From the NCBI GenBank assembly GCA_934631055.1, contig CAKTXP010000005.1, positions 1 through 39,153 of the forward strand: a stretch of DNA of 39,153 nucleotides, written 5' to 3'. Within the stretch, counting starts at the first letter, position 1. Each line of letters begins with the position of its first letter. The translations under genes and the position numbers were made by a program. Below are positions 32,177 to 39,153 of this stretch, one piece after another. This DNA is from an uncultured Clostridia bacterium. Its GTDB lineage: Bacteria; Bacillota; Clostridia; Christensenellales; Aristaeellaceae. The notes under the pieces were generated by a model. That model saw nothing but the letters and a program-made list of their open reading frames with translations. It did no database searches and was not told the origin of the DNA.

Positions 32177-33907
32177 ATGAGAGAAATCGTCGTGCGGACG
32201 GCGGTCGTCGGTTCGGGCTGCGCGGGGCTGAATGCCGCGGACTGGCTCGCCGCGCTGGGCGAGGACGTTCTGCTGATTACGGAAAATATGAACAGCGGAA
32301 CGTCGCGCAATACGGGCAGCGATAAGCAGACCTATTATAAACTGTCGCTCGCCGGAGACGAGGGCGACAGCGTCGGCGAGCTGGCGAAAACGCTGGCCGC
32401 GCCCGATGTGGACGGCGATATCGCACTATGCGAGGCGGCAGGCTCGGCGAGGAGCTTTTTCAAGCTGGCTCAGTTGGGCGTGCCGTTTCCCTGCAATGAG
32501 ATGGGCGAGTACGTCGGTTATCAGACCGACCACGACACCCGACGCAGGGCGACATCTGCCGGACCGCTGACCAGCCGATACATGACCGAAGCGCTTGAAA
32601 AGAGCGTGCATGAGAGAAATATACCGATACTCGACCATTCGCTGGCTTTTCAGCTCCTGACGGATGAAAACGGCGTCTGCGGGCTGCTGGCGCTGGATAC
32701 GGACACGCGGGAATTGACCGCTGTGCGCTGTGCGCATATCGTGCTGGCGACGGGCGGCGCGGCGGGCGTTTACGCTGACCGCGTTTACCCGGAGAGCCAG
32801 TTTGGCATGAGCGGCATGGCGTTCGACGCGGGATGCCGAGGCGCCAACCTGCATTGCTGGCAGTACGGACTGGCGTCGGTCGGCTTCCGCTGGAATGTAT
32901 CGGGCAGTTATCAGCAGGTCGTGCCGCGCTATGTTTCCGTAGACAAGGGCGGCAGGGAATATGATTTTCTGAGCGACAGCCTGACGGTGGAGGACAAGCT
33001 GAATTTCACCTTTCTGAAAGGATACCAATGGCCTTTTGATCCGAGGAAGGTCAACGGCTCTTCGCGCATGGATATGCTGGTCAAGGCGGAGACGGACAAG
33101 GGGCGGCGGGTGTATATGGATTTCCGCCGCAATCCGACGGGCTACTCGCTCGAAAAGCTCAGCGGAGAAGCGCGGGATTATCTGACGCGGTGCGGCGCGA
33201 CACAGGAGACGCCCATCGAGCGCCTGCGCGCGATGAACAGCCCGGCAATCGAGTTATACCGTGCGCACGGCATTGACCTGGAACGCGAGATGCTGGAAGT
33301 GCGCGTCTGCGCACAGCACCATAACGGCGGCATCGGCGTGGACTGCCATTGGCGGACGGATATCTCCGGACTGTATGCCTGCGGCGAAGCAGCGGGAACA
33401 TTCGGGCATTACCGTCCCGGCGGAACGGCGCTCAACAGCACGCAGGTCGGCTCCATGCGCGCGGCGCAGGATATCGCGCAGAGCGAGCGGCAGATTCCAA
33501 AGAGCCTGCCGATGATCGGAGAGATCCTGCTTCCGGCTGGCGAACCGGAAGCGCTGACCGTGGAATTGCAGGCGGAGATGAGCCGATGCGCGGCGTTCAT
33601 GCGCGATGCGGACGGCATCCGCGCTATGCGCCTGCGGCTTCAGGAGCTTTCGCAGGACTGCCTGCCGCTGGATAAGGGCGATGATAAGCTGGAAGCGCGC
33701 ATCCGTCTGCGGGATATGATGACGGCGCAGGCGCGCATTCTGGACGCCATGCTGTTTGATATCGAGCATCCGGACGAAGGCGTTCTGGAAACGGATGACG
33801 GGGGAACGCGGCGCAGACAGGCGCGCCCCATCCCTGAACGCGACCTATGGTTTGAGCGCGTATGGCGCGCGAACCGCGAAAAGGAGGAAAAACGTCATGG
33901 AAAATAA
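32177..33907 (+). CDS. FAD-dependent fumarate reductase/SdhA-like oxidoreductase
   Basis: A 576-residue flavoprotein. FAD motif GSGCAGLNAA is at 12-21, LATGGAAGVY in the middle, an HDTRRRATS segment like the SdhA/L-aspartate oxidase HDTRRRA motif, and AQHHNGGIGVD followed by LYACGEAAGTFGHYRPGGTALNSTQVGSMRA for the C-terminal FAD loop. Relatives reduce C=C bonds in fumarate, urocanate or aromatic-derived acids, or oxidise amino acids. It has no signal peptide or haem motif, so it is cytoplasmic. ATG at 32177 follows AGGAGGT; it overlaps the next gene by 11 bases. It could reduce the substrate itself or pass electrons to the OYE protein, which lacks its own NADH domain. Confidence 0.85.
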   Translation: MREIVVRTAVVGSGCAGLNAADWLAALGEDVLLITENMNSGTSRNTGSDKQTYYKLSLAGDEGDSVGELAKTLAAPDVDGDIALCEAAGSARSFFKLAQLGVPFPCNEMGEYVGYQTDHDTRRRATSAGPLTSRYMTEALEKSVHERNIPILDHSLAFQLLTDENGVCGLLALDTDTRELTAVRCAHIVLATGGAAGVYADRVYPESQFGMSGMAFDAGCRGANLHCWQYGLASVGFRWNVSGSYQQVVPRYVSVDKGGREYDFLSDSLTVEDKLNFTFLKGYQWPFDPRKVNGSSRMDMLVKAETDKGRRVYMDFRRNPTGYSLEKLSGEARDYLTRCGATQETPIERLRAMNSPAIELYRAHGIDLEREMLEVRVCAQHHNGGIGVDCHWRTDISGLYACGEAAGTFGHYRPGGTALNSTQVGSMRAAQDIAQSERQIPKSLPMIGEILLPAGEPEALTVELQAEMSRCAAFMRDADGIRAMRLRLQELSQDCLPLDKGDDKLEARIRLRDMMTAQARILDAMLFDIEHPDEGVLETDDGGTRRRQARPIPERDLWFERVWRANREKEEKRHGK

Positions 33908-35051
33908 ACGACCCGGCATCCTGCTGGTCGGCGCGGGCGGCTACGGACGCTGGTATATGGATTACATCTTCAAGCACGATATCGGCGCGGATCTGGTCGG
34001 CATCTGCGACATCGACCCGCAGTTGGGCGAACATTTTCCGGAGATCGCCGCGCACCATGTGCCGATCTATCCGAGCATCGAGGCGTTTTATCGGGAGAAT
34101 CGCGCGGATCTGGCGGTTCTCGTTTCGCCGGTTCATTTCCATACGGATATGACGCTGACCTGTCTGGCGCACGGCTCCAACGTGCTTTGCGAAAAGCCGC
34201 TGTGTCTGACGGTCGAGGAAGCGCAGAGAATGAAGGAAGCCGCGGAGAAAGCGGGGCGTTTTCTGTCCGTCGGCTATCAGATCGACTATCGACGGGATAT
34301 CCTGGCGATGAAAGCGGATATCATTGCGGGCAGATTCGGAAAGCCGGTTCGCATGGCGGTCTATCATGGTTTCCGCCGCGGCGCGAAATACTATGCCCGA
34401 AATGACTGGGCGGGGCATATCACGGCGCATGGGCGCGAGGTATTCGACAGCCCGTTCACCAACGCCTGTGCGCATCATTTCCAGATGCTGACGTTCCTGC
34501 TGGGGCAGAGCATGCGCACGGCGTGCGACGTGGAAAGCGTCGAAGCCGAGCTTTACCGCGCGAACCGGACGATCGAAAACTACGACATTGCCGCGCTCCG
34601 TTTCCATATGGCGGGTGGCGTGCCGGTGCTGTATTACACGGCGCATCCCATCCGGACGGAATGCTGGGGTCCGGTCGGCGTGCTTGAATTTGAAAAGGCG
34701 ACGATTACTTACCAATATGAAAAACCGGAATTCCATGTCCACATGAAGGATGGCGCGGAATTCGACTATTCCCAGATTCAGCCGGGCGGCGATATGCAGA
34801 AGCTGCTCGATGCGGTGGAGGCTGTCCGCACGGGCGAACCGCCGATCTGCGGCATCGAAGCGGATCTGCCGCATATCGAAGCGGTGCGCATGGTGCAGAA
34901 CAACCCGATCCGGCTCGTGCGCGAAGAGCTTATCGACCATGTGGAGCTGAACGGAGACCATTTCCTCTGCGTGCGCGATTTGGAAAAGACGCTTGAAGCC
35001 TGCGCGAAGGAAGGAAAGCTTCCCTCTGAAATGGGAATCGACTTGGGATGA
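33897..35051 (+). CDS. Gfo/Idh/MocA-family oxidoreductase (second copy)
   Basis: A 384-residue NAD(P)-dependent dehydrogenase. GAGGYG (12-17) binds the dinucleotide, D38/D40 follow the second strand, EKP is at 99-101 with the conserved lysine, and a DSPFTNACAHHFQML segment fits the active-site histidine pair. It belongs to a different subgroup from the copy at 14237, which lacks the glycine motif. ATG at 33897 has AAGGAGG upstream inside the 3' end of the flavoprotein gene. Last gene of the redox operon, followed by the terminator at 35129. It probably oxidises a sugar or glycoside. Confidence 0.9.
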   Translation: MENKRPGILLVGAGGYGRWYMDYIFKHDIGADLVGICDIDPQLGEHFPEIAAHHVPIYPSIEAFYRENRADLAVLVSPVHFHTDMTLTCLAHGSNVLCEKPLCLTVEEAQRMKEAAEKAGRFLSVGYQIDYRRDILAMKADIIAGRFGKPVRMAVYHGFRRGAKYYARNDWAGHITAHGREVFDSPFTNACAHHFQMLTFLLGQSMRTACDVESVEAELYRANRTIENYDIAALRFHMAGGVPVLYYTAHPIRTECWGPVGVLEFEKATITYQYEKPEFHVHMKDGAEFDYSQIQPGGDMQKLLDAVEAVRTGEPPICGIEADLPHIEAVRMVQNNPIRLVREELIDHVELNGDHFLCVRDLEKTLEACAKEGKLPSEMGIDLG

Positions 35052-35128
35052 GACGTTTCACAGCGATTTGTACCAACGGTCGGCTTTGAATGCGGCTATC
35101 TGCAAAACAGAATATCGGTCTGCTTTGG

Positions 35129-35176
35129 AAAAAGGGCGGCTTTGCATCGTAAAAAAGGTGCGAAACCGCTCTTTTT
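35129..35176 (+). terminator. Terminator of the redox operon
   Basis: A 20-bp stem with G-U pairs (35129-35148 with 35157-35176) whose right arm ends CGCTCTTTTT. It lies 77 bases after the Gfo/Idh stop codon. Confidence 0.75.
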
Positions 35177-35206
35177 CGACAGTTTTCAACTTTCGGGGCG
35201 CTGAGG

Positions 35207-35235
35207 TTGACAGACAAAAAGGTTCTGGGTAAAAT
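35207..35235 (+). promoter_or_regulatory. Sigma-A promoter ahead of the mosaic relic and GT2 gene
   Basis: TTGACA (35207-35212), 17-base spacer, TAAAAT (35230-35235). Transcription would start near 35242, directly at the beginning of the glycosyltransferase fragment. Confidence 0.8.
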
Positions 35236-35244
35236 AGGACTGTA

Positions 35245-35955
35245 TGGAAATTCGACAGCATTTTAAAGCAGACTTTTCGGGATATCGAAGTGATCCTGGT
35301 GGACGATGGCTCGGAACTGGCGGTCTGCAATTATCGCTATGTCGATGAAAATGGGCGGGAGATACCCGAAAGGGCGGGACGCTCGCCCATCACCCGCGGC
35401 GCAGACATCGACCATTTGAAGCTCATCTATCTGTTGTACCTCATCCAGTCGGCAAGCTCGTATCTGCTTTCCTATAAGAACTCGATTTTGCTCGCTTATC
35501 AGAAAGCGTATATCCGTCTGCTGTGGGAGCAGGTATTCAAGCTGGTGCTGACGGGCAGCTTCATCCTTTATCTGGCGATTCAGCTGGTCTCTCAATTCAT
35601 GATTAATGTTGCCGTATCGGTCAAGGTCGATAAGGATTATCCTTATTTAAAGGGATGCCGCAAGTTCCCAAGCAAGGCGGAATGCAGGCATATCGTCAAG
35701 AACATTGGCGCAATGAGCCTGCACAGACTGGTAAAGTACTTCGCCAATTACGGCGTGCGCACGGTGTCGGTCTGCGCGGCGTATGGCGCGGCGTTTATGC
35801 TGTGCCGAGGCTTTGTGGATAACGGCATCCTCGGATTCGTGGGCGGTGGACTGCTGTATACCGCCATCTTTGCGGCGATTGCATTGGTCTTGTATGGCAG
35901 GACGCCGGAATTCAAGTATTTCATGCAGATGATGGCAAAGCGGAAAAAGAAATGA
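35245..35955 (+). pseudogene. Mosaic relic: GT2 glycosyltransferase pieces fused to Wzx-type flippase pieces
   Basis: One open frame (usable start only at GTG 35290; frame open from about 35233) reads as four pieces in series. First is a family 2 glycosyltransferase start, WKFDSILKQTFRDIEVILVDDGS, without the usual first 25-30 residues. Next is an inner GT2 piece (AVCNYRYVDENGREIP). Then comes the middle of an O-antigen flippase (about 35410-35750: HLKLIYLLYLIQSASSYLL... and VKVDKDYPYLKG). Last is the flippase C-terminus (GRTPEFKYFMQMM). Large parts are missing at each junction, yet the frame is kept. Total open length is about 221 codons against 300-350 for a GT2 and 480 for a flippase. It overlaps the next GT2 gene by ATGA. 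It probably has no original function; a small membrane protein could still be made. Confidence 0.7.
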
Positions 35956-37013
35956 GAAAGCGGGTGATGGGCATGCCTGAGATTTCGTTTATCATACCGG
36001 TCTACAACGTGGAAAAATGGCTGAGGCGATGTGTGGAGTCCGTTCAGGCGCAGAGGCTGGAGGATATGGAGATTATCCTTATCGACGACGGCAGTACGGA
36101 TGGCTCGCCCGCGATCTGCGATGAGCTGGCGGCAGGCGACGCGCGCATTCATGTGATCCACAAGGAGAACGGGGGACAGGGGCTGGCGCGCGACCGCGGG
36201 CTGGAACTGGCGCAGGGGGAGTATGTCGCGTTCGTCGATGCGGACGACAAGGTGACGCCGGATATGGCGCAGAGCAATCTCGCGCTGGCGAAAGCGAACG
36301 ATGCGGATATCGTCGTATTCGGCTATCAGGAACGCTACTCCGACGAGGATGGCAATACAAAAAAGGAAGGCGCGGTCTGCCTGCCGAAATTCTCCGGCTG
36401 TATGGATCGCGGGCAGTTCTGGGCGAATTGCGATAAGATCAACACAGCCTTTGTCTGGCTGAGGATATACAGGCGGGCGTTCCTTCTTGAAAACCATATC
36501 TTCTTCGGCGGCGGTCGGCTCGGCGAGGACGCGCTGTTCCTTGCGCATGTTCACGACGCGCCGTTTAAGGGGATGGCGTTCAACCAGAACGTAAATTACA
36601 TCTATGATATCCGCCCCGGCTCGACGATGACGAGCTTTCAGCCGGCGTATTTCGATGACGCCCATGAGCGGGCGCGCATGCAGAATGTGGACATCATCCG
36701 CAGAAACGAACCGACTCCGGGCGCGTTTGACAGGATGCTGGCGGTGCGCGGCGCGAACAGTGCCCATGAAGCCCTCAAGCAGCTGGCTTTTGCTCAAAAG
36801 CAGCTCACCTTTCAGGAGCGCTGCGGCATGATCGAGCGGTTCTGCGCCTATCCGCGAGTGGAGAAGAGCCTTGCATCCTGCCAAACGGCGTGGATCGGGG
36901 AGAAGTGGAAACGGGTCGCTGTCGTTCTGATGAAGAAAAAGCGATTCGGGCTGGCACTGCGTTATTACGACGCGCTTCAGGTCGTCCGCCAATGGCGCAA
37001 CAGGACGATGTGA
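35952..37013 (+). CDS. Family 2 glycosyltransferase
   Basis: A 353-residue GT-A fold enzyme that transfers a sugar from a nucleotide donor, probably for surface polysaccharide. ISFIIPVYNVEKWLRRCVESV opens the domain; DDGSTD (45-50) and DADD (96-99) bind donor and metal, and GEDALF near the middle holds the usual catalytic acidic residue. The C-terminal 150 residues are helical with no membrane segment. The ATG at 35952 overlaps the relic's stop (ATGA), but its ribosome site is weak; the internal ATG at 35973 gives the more typical N-terminus MPEISF. With the relic upstream it looks like the survivor of a former polysaccharide cluster. Confidence 0.88.
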   Translation: MRKRVMGMPEISFIIPVYNVEKWLRRCVESVQAQRLEDMEIILIDDGSTDGSPAICDELAAGDARIHVIHKENGGQGLARDRGLELAQGEYVAFVDADDKVTPDMAQSNLALAKANDADIVVFGYQERYSDEDGNTKKEGAVCLPKFSGCMDRGQFWANCDKINTAFVWLRIYRRAFLLENHIFFGGGRLGEDALFLAHVHDAPFKGMAFNQNVNYIYDIRPGSTMTSFQPAYFDDAHERARMQNVDIIRRNEPTPGAFDRMLAVRGANSAHEALKQLAFAQKQLTFQERCGMIERFCAYPRVEKSLASCQTAWIGEKWKRVAVVLMKKKRFGLALRYYDALQVVRQWRNRTM

Positions 37014-37341
37014 AGAAAAGTCAAAAACAAGATGAAGAATATGCAAGCATGCAAGTTGACAAGTGAATAATCAGCAAAGATAACGGACGAAAAGGATGGT
37101 TTTCCCCATAAATCCGGATAATTCGAGCAGAACTGATGCAAAAATTCATCGAATTTCGGTTTTTTATGATTGATTTTTTCACTTTGTTCGAGTATAATCA
37201 AACTCATTGAGAGTTCGTTGTGCAGAGAGTGAGCCGAAGGGGTTGACAAAACGGCTTAAACTCGGCACGCGGCGCTTGAGCATGAAGGCTGCGCGCGTGC
37301 AGTTTCATGACAGATTTTTATTTTGAGAAGGAGAGAGTTCC
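37014..37341. other. Intergenic region with a long leader before the binding protein gene
   Basis: No gene is visible here. A weak hairpin AAATTC-ATC-GAATTT followed by CGGTTTTTT (near 37143-37166) may end the GT2 transcript. The promoter at 37170-37198 implies a leader of about 135 bases. The leader holds a hairpin, GCACGCG (37265-37271) with CGCGTGC (37294-37300). I do not recognise a riboswitch. Confidence 0.5.
37170..37198 (+). promoter_or_regulatory. Sigma-A promoter of the family 5 binding protein gene
   Basis: TTGATT (37170-37175), 17-base spacer, TATAAT (37193-37198). Confidence 0.8.
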
Positions 37342-39042
37342 ATGAAGAAGCTTCTCGCACTTGTTCTCGTGATGGCATTCGCACTGATTGCCGGCGGCGC
37401 CGTTGCCGATCACACGGACAACATTTTGTACAGCTGGACTTCGCCCCCCAAGACGCAGAACCCGCACATGTACACGTCCACCACTTCGTCCACCCGCATG
37501 CCGCATTTGGGCACGTTCGTGCGCCAGATGGTATCTAAGGATGGAACTCATCTGGAGTTCGTTCCGGAGCATGCCGCAGAGCTGCCGACCAGCGAGGATG
37601 GCGGTCTGACCTGGATCGTCAAGCTGCGCGAAGGTCTGAAGTGGACCGACGGCACGCCGATCGATGCGTATACCTATGAGTATTCCATCAAGATGCAGAT
37701 CGATCCGAAGCTGGCAAACACCGGCGCGACCTACGTCTTTGATCCGGTCGTGGTCAAGAACGCTAAGGAATACTTCCAGGGCAAGGTGACCGACTGGTCT
37801 GAGGTCGGAGTGAAGGTTCTGGATCAGTACACGCTGGAGTTTGATCTCGAGTATCCCTGCACGGATATCGACTTCTACACCACGATCTGCCAGTACATCA
37901 ACCCGGTCAAGGAAGATCTGTATGAGTCCCTGATGAATGCGGACCGCACGTCCACCACCTACGGCACGACGCTTGAGACGAGCCCGTCCTGCGGTTACTA
38001 CATCATGACCGAATGGGTCATCGACGGCTACCAGATGTTCGTCCTCAACCCGGATGATCCGCTGGTTCAGGATGGCTGGTTCTCCGTGGATGGCGAGCAT
38101 GTGCTCTTCCTCTCTTCCTCCAGCACCCGCAGCGAGCTGTTCTGGAACGGCGAGCTGGATCAGCATACCCTGCTCGGCACCGAGTACGATCAGTACAAGG
38201 ATGACCCGCGCGTTCACAAGAACATGACCGCTTCCGTTTGGGGTCTGTTCGTGAACTCCGCTTCCTCCAACACCGTGATGGCGAACAAGAACCTCCGTCT
38301 GGCGCTGCAGTACGCGGCTCCGCGCGAGGAGATGTCCTACGACGTCTATAAGATGTACACCGCCGCTTCCTATATGGTCGCCGAGTCCATCTTCGTTGAC
38401 GACGGCGCGGACGGCATCATCTACCGTAAGACCGAGGAAGCCGAGAAGATCAAGGAGAAGTACGCCACCAACCGCGAGCTGGCGCTGGAGTACTTCAACA
38501 AGGCGTATGAAGAGCTGGGCGGTCAGAAGATCTCTGTCGGCTACATCTACTTCGACGAGCAGGAAGACATGAAGCGTACCGCCGAGGTCGCTAAGGAGAT
38601 CTATGAGAACCTCTTTGGCACCGACCGCTTCGAGCTGAAGCTTGAGGCTGTTCTCCCGAACGCCGCTTATGACCGCTATCGCGCGGGCACTTATGACATG
38701 GGTATCGGCGTGCGCCTGTGCAGCCCGTTCAACCCGTACACCTCTATGGCGCCCTGGACGACCAACTACGCGGATAAGTACATCACCGGCTTTGACAACG
38801 AAGAGTTCGACAAGCTCCAGTATGACTGCGTATACGGCGACCTGCTCAACGATCCGCAGGGCAGAATCGCGGCGCTCAACCGCATGGAAGACCTGCTGCT
38901 GGGCGAAGTCGCGTTCATCCCGCTGATGCAGAACGACAACTCCGTCATCTATAACGAGCGCATCTGGCTGCCGACTGAGGAGTTCCTCACCGGTGTCGGC
39001 TATGGCTGGCAGCAGTCCACCATCGAAAACCCGGCGAACTGA
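37342..39042 (+). CDS. ABC transporter substrate-binding protein, family 5 (peptide/nickel/oligosaccharide type)
   Basis: A 566-residue exported binding protein of the SBP_bac_5/OppA family. Signal peptide 1-22 ends GGAVA|D, with no lipobox cysteine. The mature protein has the family layout: early SPPKTQNPHMYTSTTS, then LTWIVKLREGLKWTDGTPIDAYTYEYSIKM (split over about 93-118), and a late YADKYITGFDNEEFDKL near 475. AAGGAGAGA precedes the ATG at 37342. Codons are strongly biased to C-ending forms, suggesting high expression. Permeases are not in the window and may follow to the right. Peptide is the default ligand guess, but family members also bind oligosaccharides or nickel. Confidence 0.92.
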   Translation: MKKLLALVLVMAFALIAGGAVADHTDNILYSWTSPPKTQNPHMYTSTTSSTRMPHLGTFVRQMVSKDGTHLEFVPEHAAELPTSEDGGLTWIVKLREGLKWTDGTPIDAYTYEYSIKMQIDPKLANTGATYVFDPVVVKNAKEYFQGKVTDWSEVGVKVLDQYTLEFDLEYPCTDIDFYTTICQYINPVKEDLYESLMNADRTSTTYGTTLETSPSCGYYIMTEWVIDGYQMFVLNPDDPLVQDGWFSVDGEHVLFLSSSSTRSELFWNGELDQHTLLGTEYDQYKDDPRVHKNMTASVWGLFVNSASSNTVMANKNLRLALQYAAPREEMSYDVYKMYTAASYMVAESIFVDDGADGIIYRKTEEAEKIKEKYATNRELALEYFNKAYEELGGQKISVGYIYFDEQEDMKRTAEVAKEIYENLFGTDRFELKLEAVLPNAAYDRYRAGTYDMGIGVRLCSPFNPYTSMAPWTTNYADKYITGFDNEEFDKLQYDCVYGDLLNDPQGRIAALNRMEDLLLGEVAFIPLMQNDNSVIYNERIWLPTEEFLTGVGYGWQQSTIENPAN

Positions 39043-39076
39043 TGTACAGATTGTAAAACAGGATAACCGGCAAAAA

Positions 39077-39118
39077 AGTTGGGCAGCGCAGGTTTGTCTG
39101 CACTGCCTGACTTTTCTT
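39077..39118 (+). terminator. Terminator or attenuator after the family 5 binding protein gene
   Basis: AGTTGGGCAGCGCAG pairs with CTGCACTGCCTGACT, followed by TTTCTTT. It either ends the transcript or lets a fraction read on into transporter genes beyond the window. Confidence 0.75.
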
Positions 39119-39153
39119 TGCATTATGAGAGCTTCTCAAAAAACTTCTCTCAG

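Noticed and set aside
35244..35348. A 34-codon frame starting at ATG 35244, near the predicted transcription start
   Set aside because: It has no ribosome site, stops early and has no recognisable sequence; the glycosyltransferase relic lies in another frame.
37243..37248. TTGACA upstream of the family 5 binding protein gene
   Set aside because: No -10-like sequence lies 16-18 bases downstream (the position reads CACGCG). The TTGATT-17-TATAAT pair just upstream is a better promoter.

Overview
The window looks like chromosome of a Gram-positive anaerobe of the class Clostridia (Bacillota), probably an uncultured gut lineage. The DNA is GC-rich. It carries YesM/YesN-type two-component systems next to CUT1 sugar importers, a YfhO membrane protein, an IscR-IscS-IscU operon, near-consensus sigma-A promoters, AAGGAGG-type ribosome sites and a tmRNA just downstream of smpB. 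No phage, conjugation or CRISPR genes are visible.

Layout. 1-12.5 kb is mostly housekeeping: the 5' end of a YbaK-type deacylase (minus), a PfkB kinase resembling KDG kinase (minus), two secreted FMN-binding-like proteins (minus), a VanRS-like two-component pair (plus), a YfhO protein (minus), tmRNA and smpB (minus), a pyridoxal kinase-like gene (plus), and iscR-iscS-iscU (plus). A secreted glycine-rich repeat protein (minus) and a tRNA-Gln/tRNA-Glu pair follow. 14.2-35.1 kb is a catabolic region. On the minus strand a YesM/YesN sensor-regulator pair is followed by an importer operon: two near-duplicate binding proteins, two permeases, a GtaA-like protein, a TIM-barrel epimerase-like protein and a Gfo/Idh oxidoreductase. 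A GH38 alpha-mannosidase is divergent from the sensor gene. An AraC regulator is divergent from a four-gene redox operon: OYE-family reductase, SDR, fumarate-reductase-like flavoprotein, second Gfo/Idh. 35.2-39.1 kb holds a mosaic relic of glycosyltransferase and flippase genes, an intact GT2 gene and a peptide-type binding protein.

How the genes may work together (inference). The importer brings in a glycoside. The GH38, GtaA-like, Gfo/Idh and TIM-barrel proteins remove or rearrange the sugar. The Gfo/Idh plus TIM-barrel pair resembles oxidation-elimination deglycosylation systems such as DgpA/DgpC for C-glycosides. The OYE-SDR-flavoprotein set resembles the reductase sets used on plant phenolics (equol pathway) or steroids, so it may reduce the released aglycone.

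Between genes there are several palindromic elements. A two-hairpin repeat occurs at least six times with compensating stem changes. A longer MITE-like inverted-repeat element occurs twice, and one copy supplies the last codons of the AraC gene.
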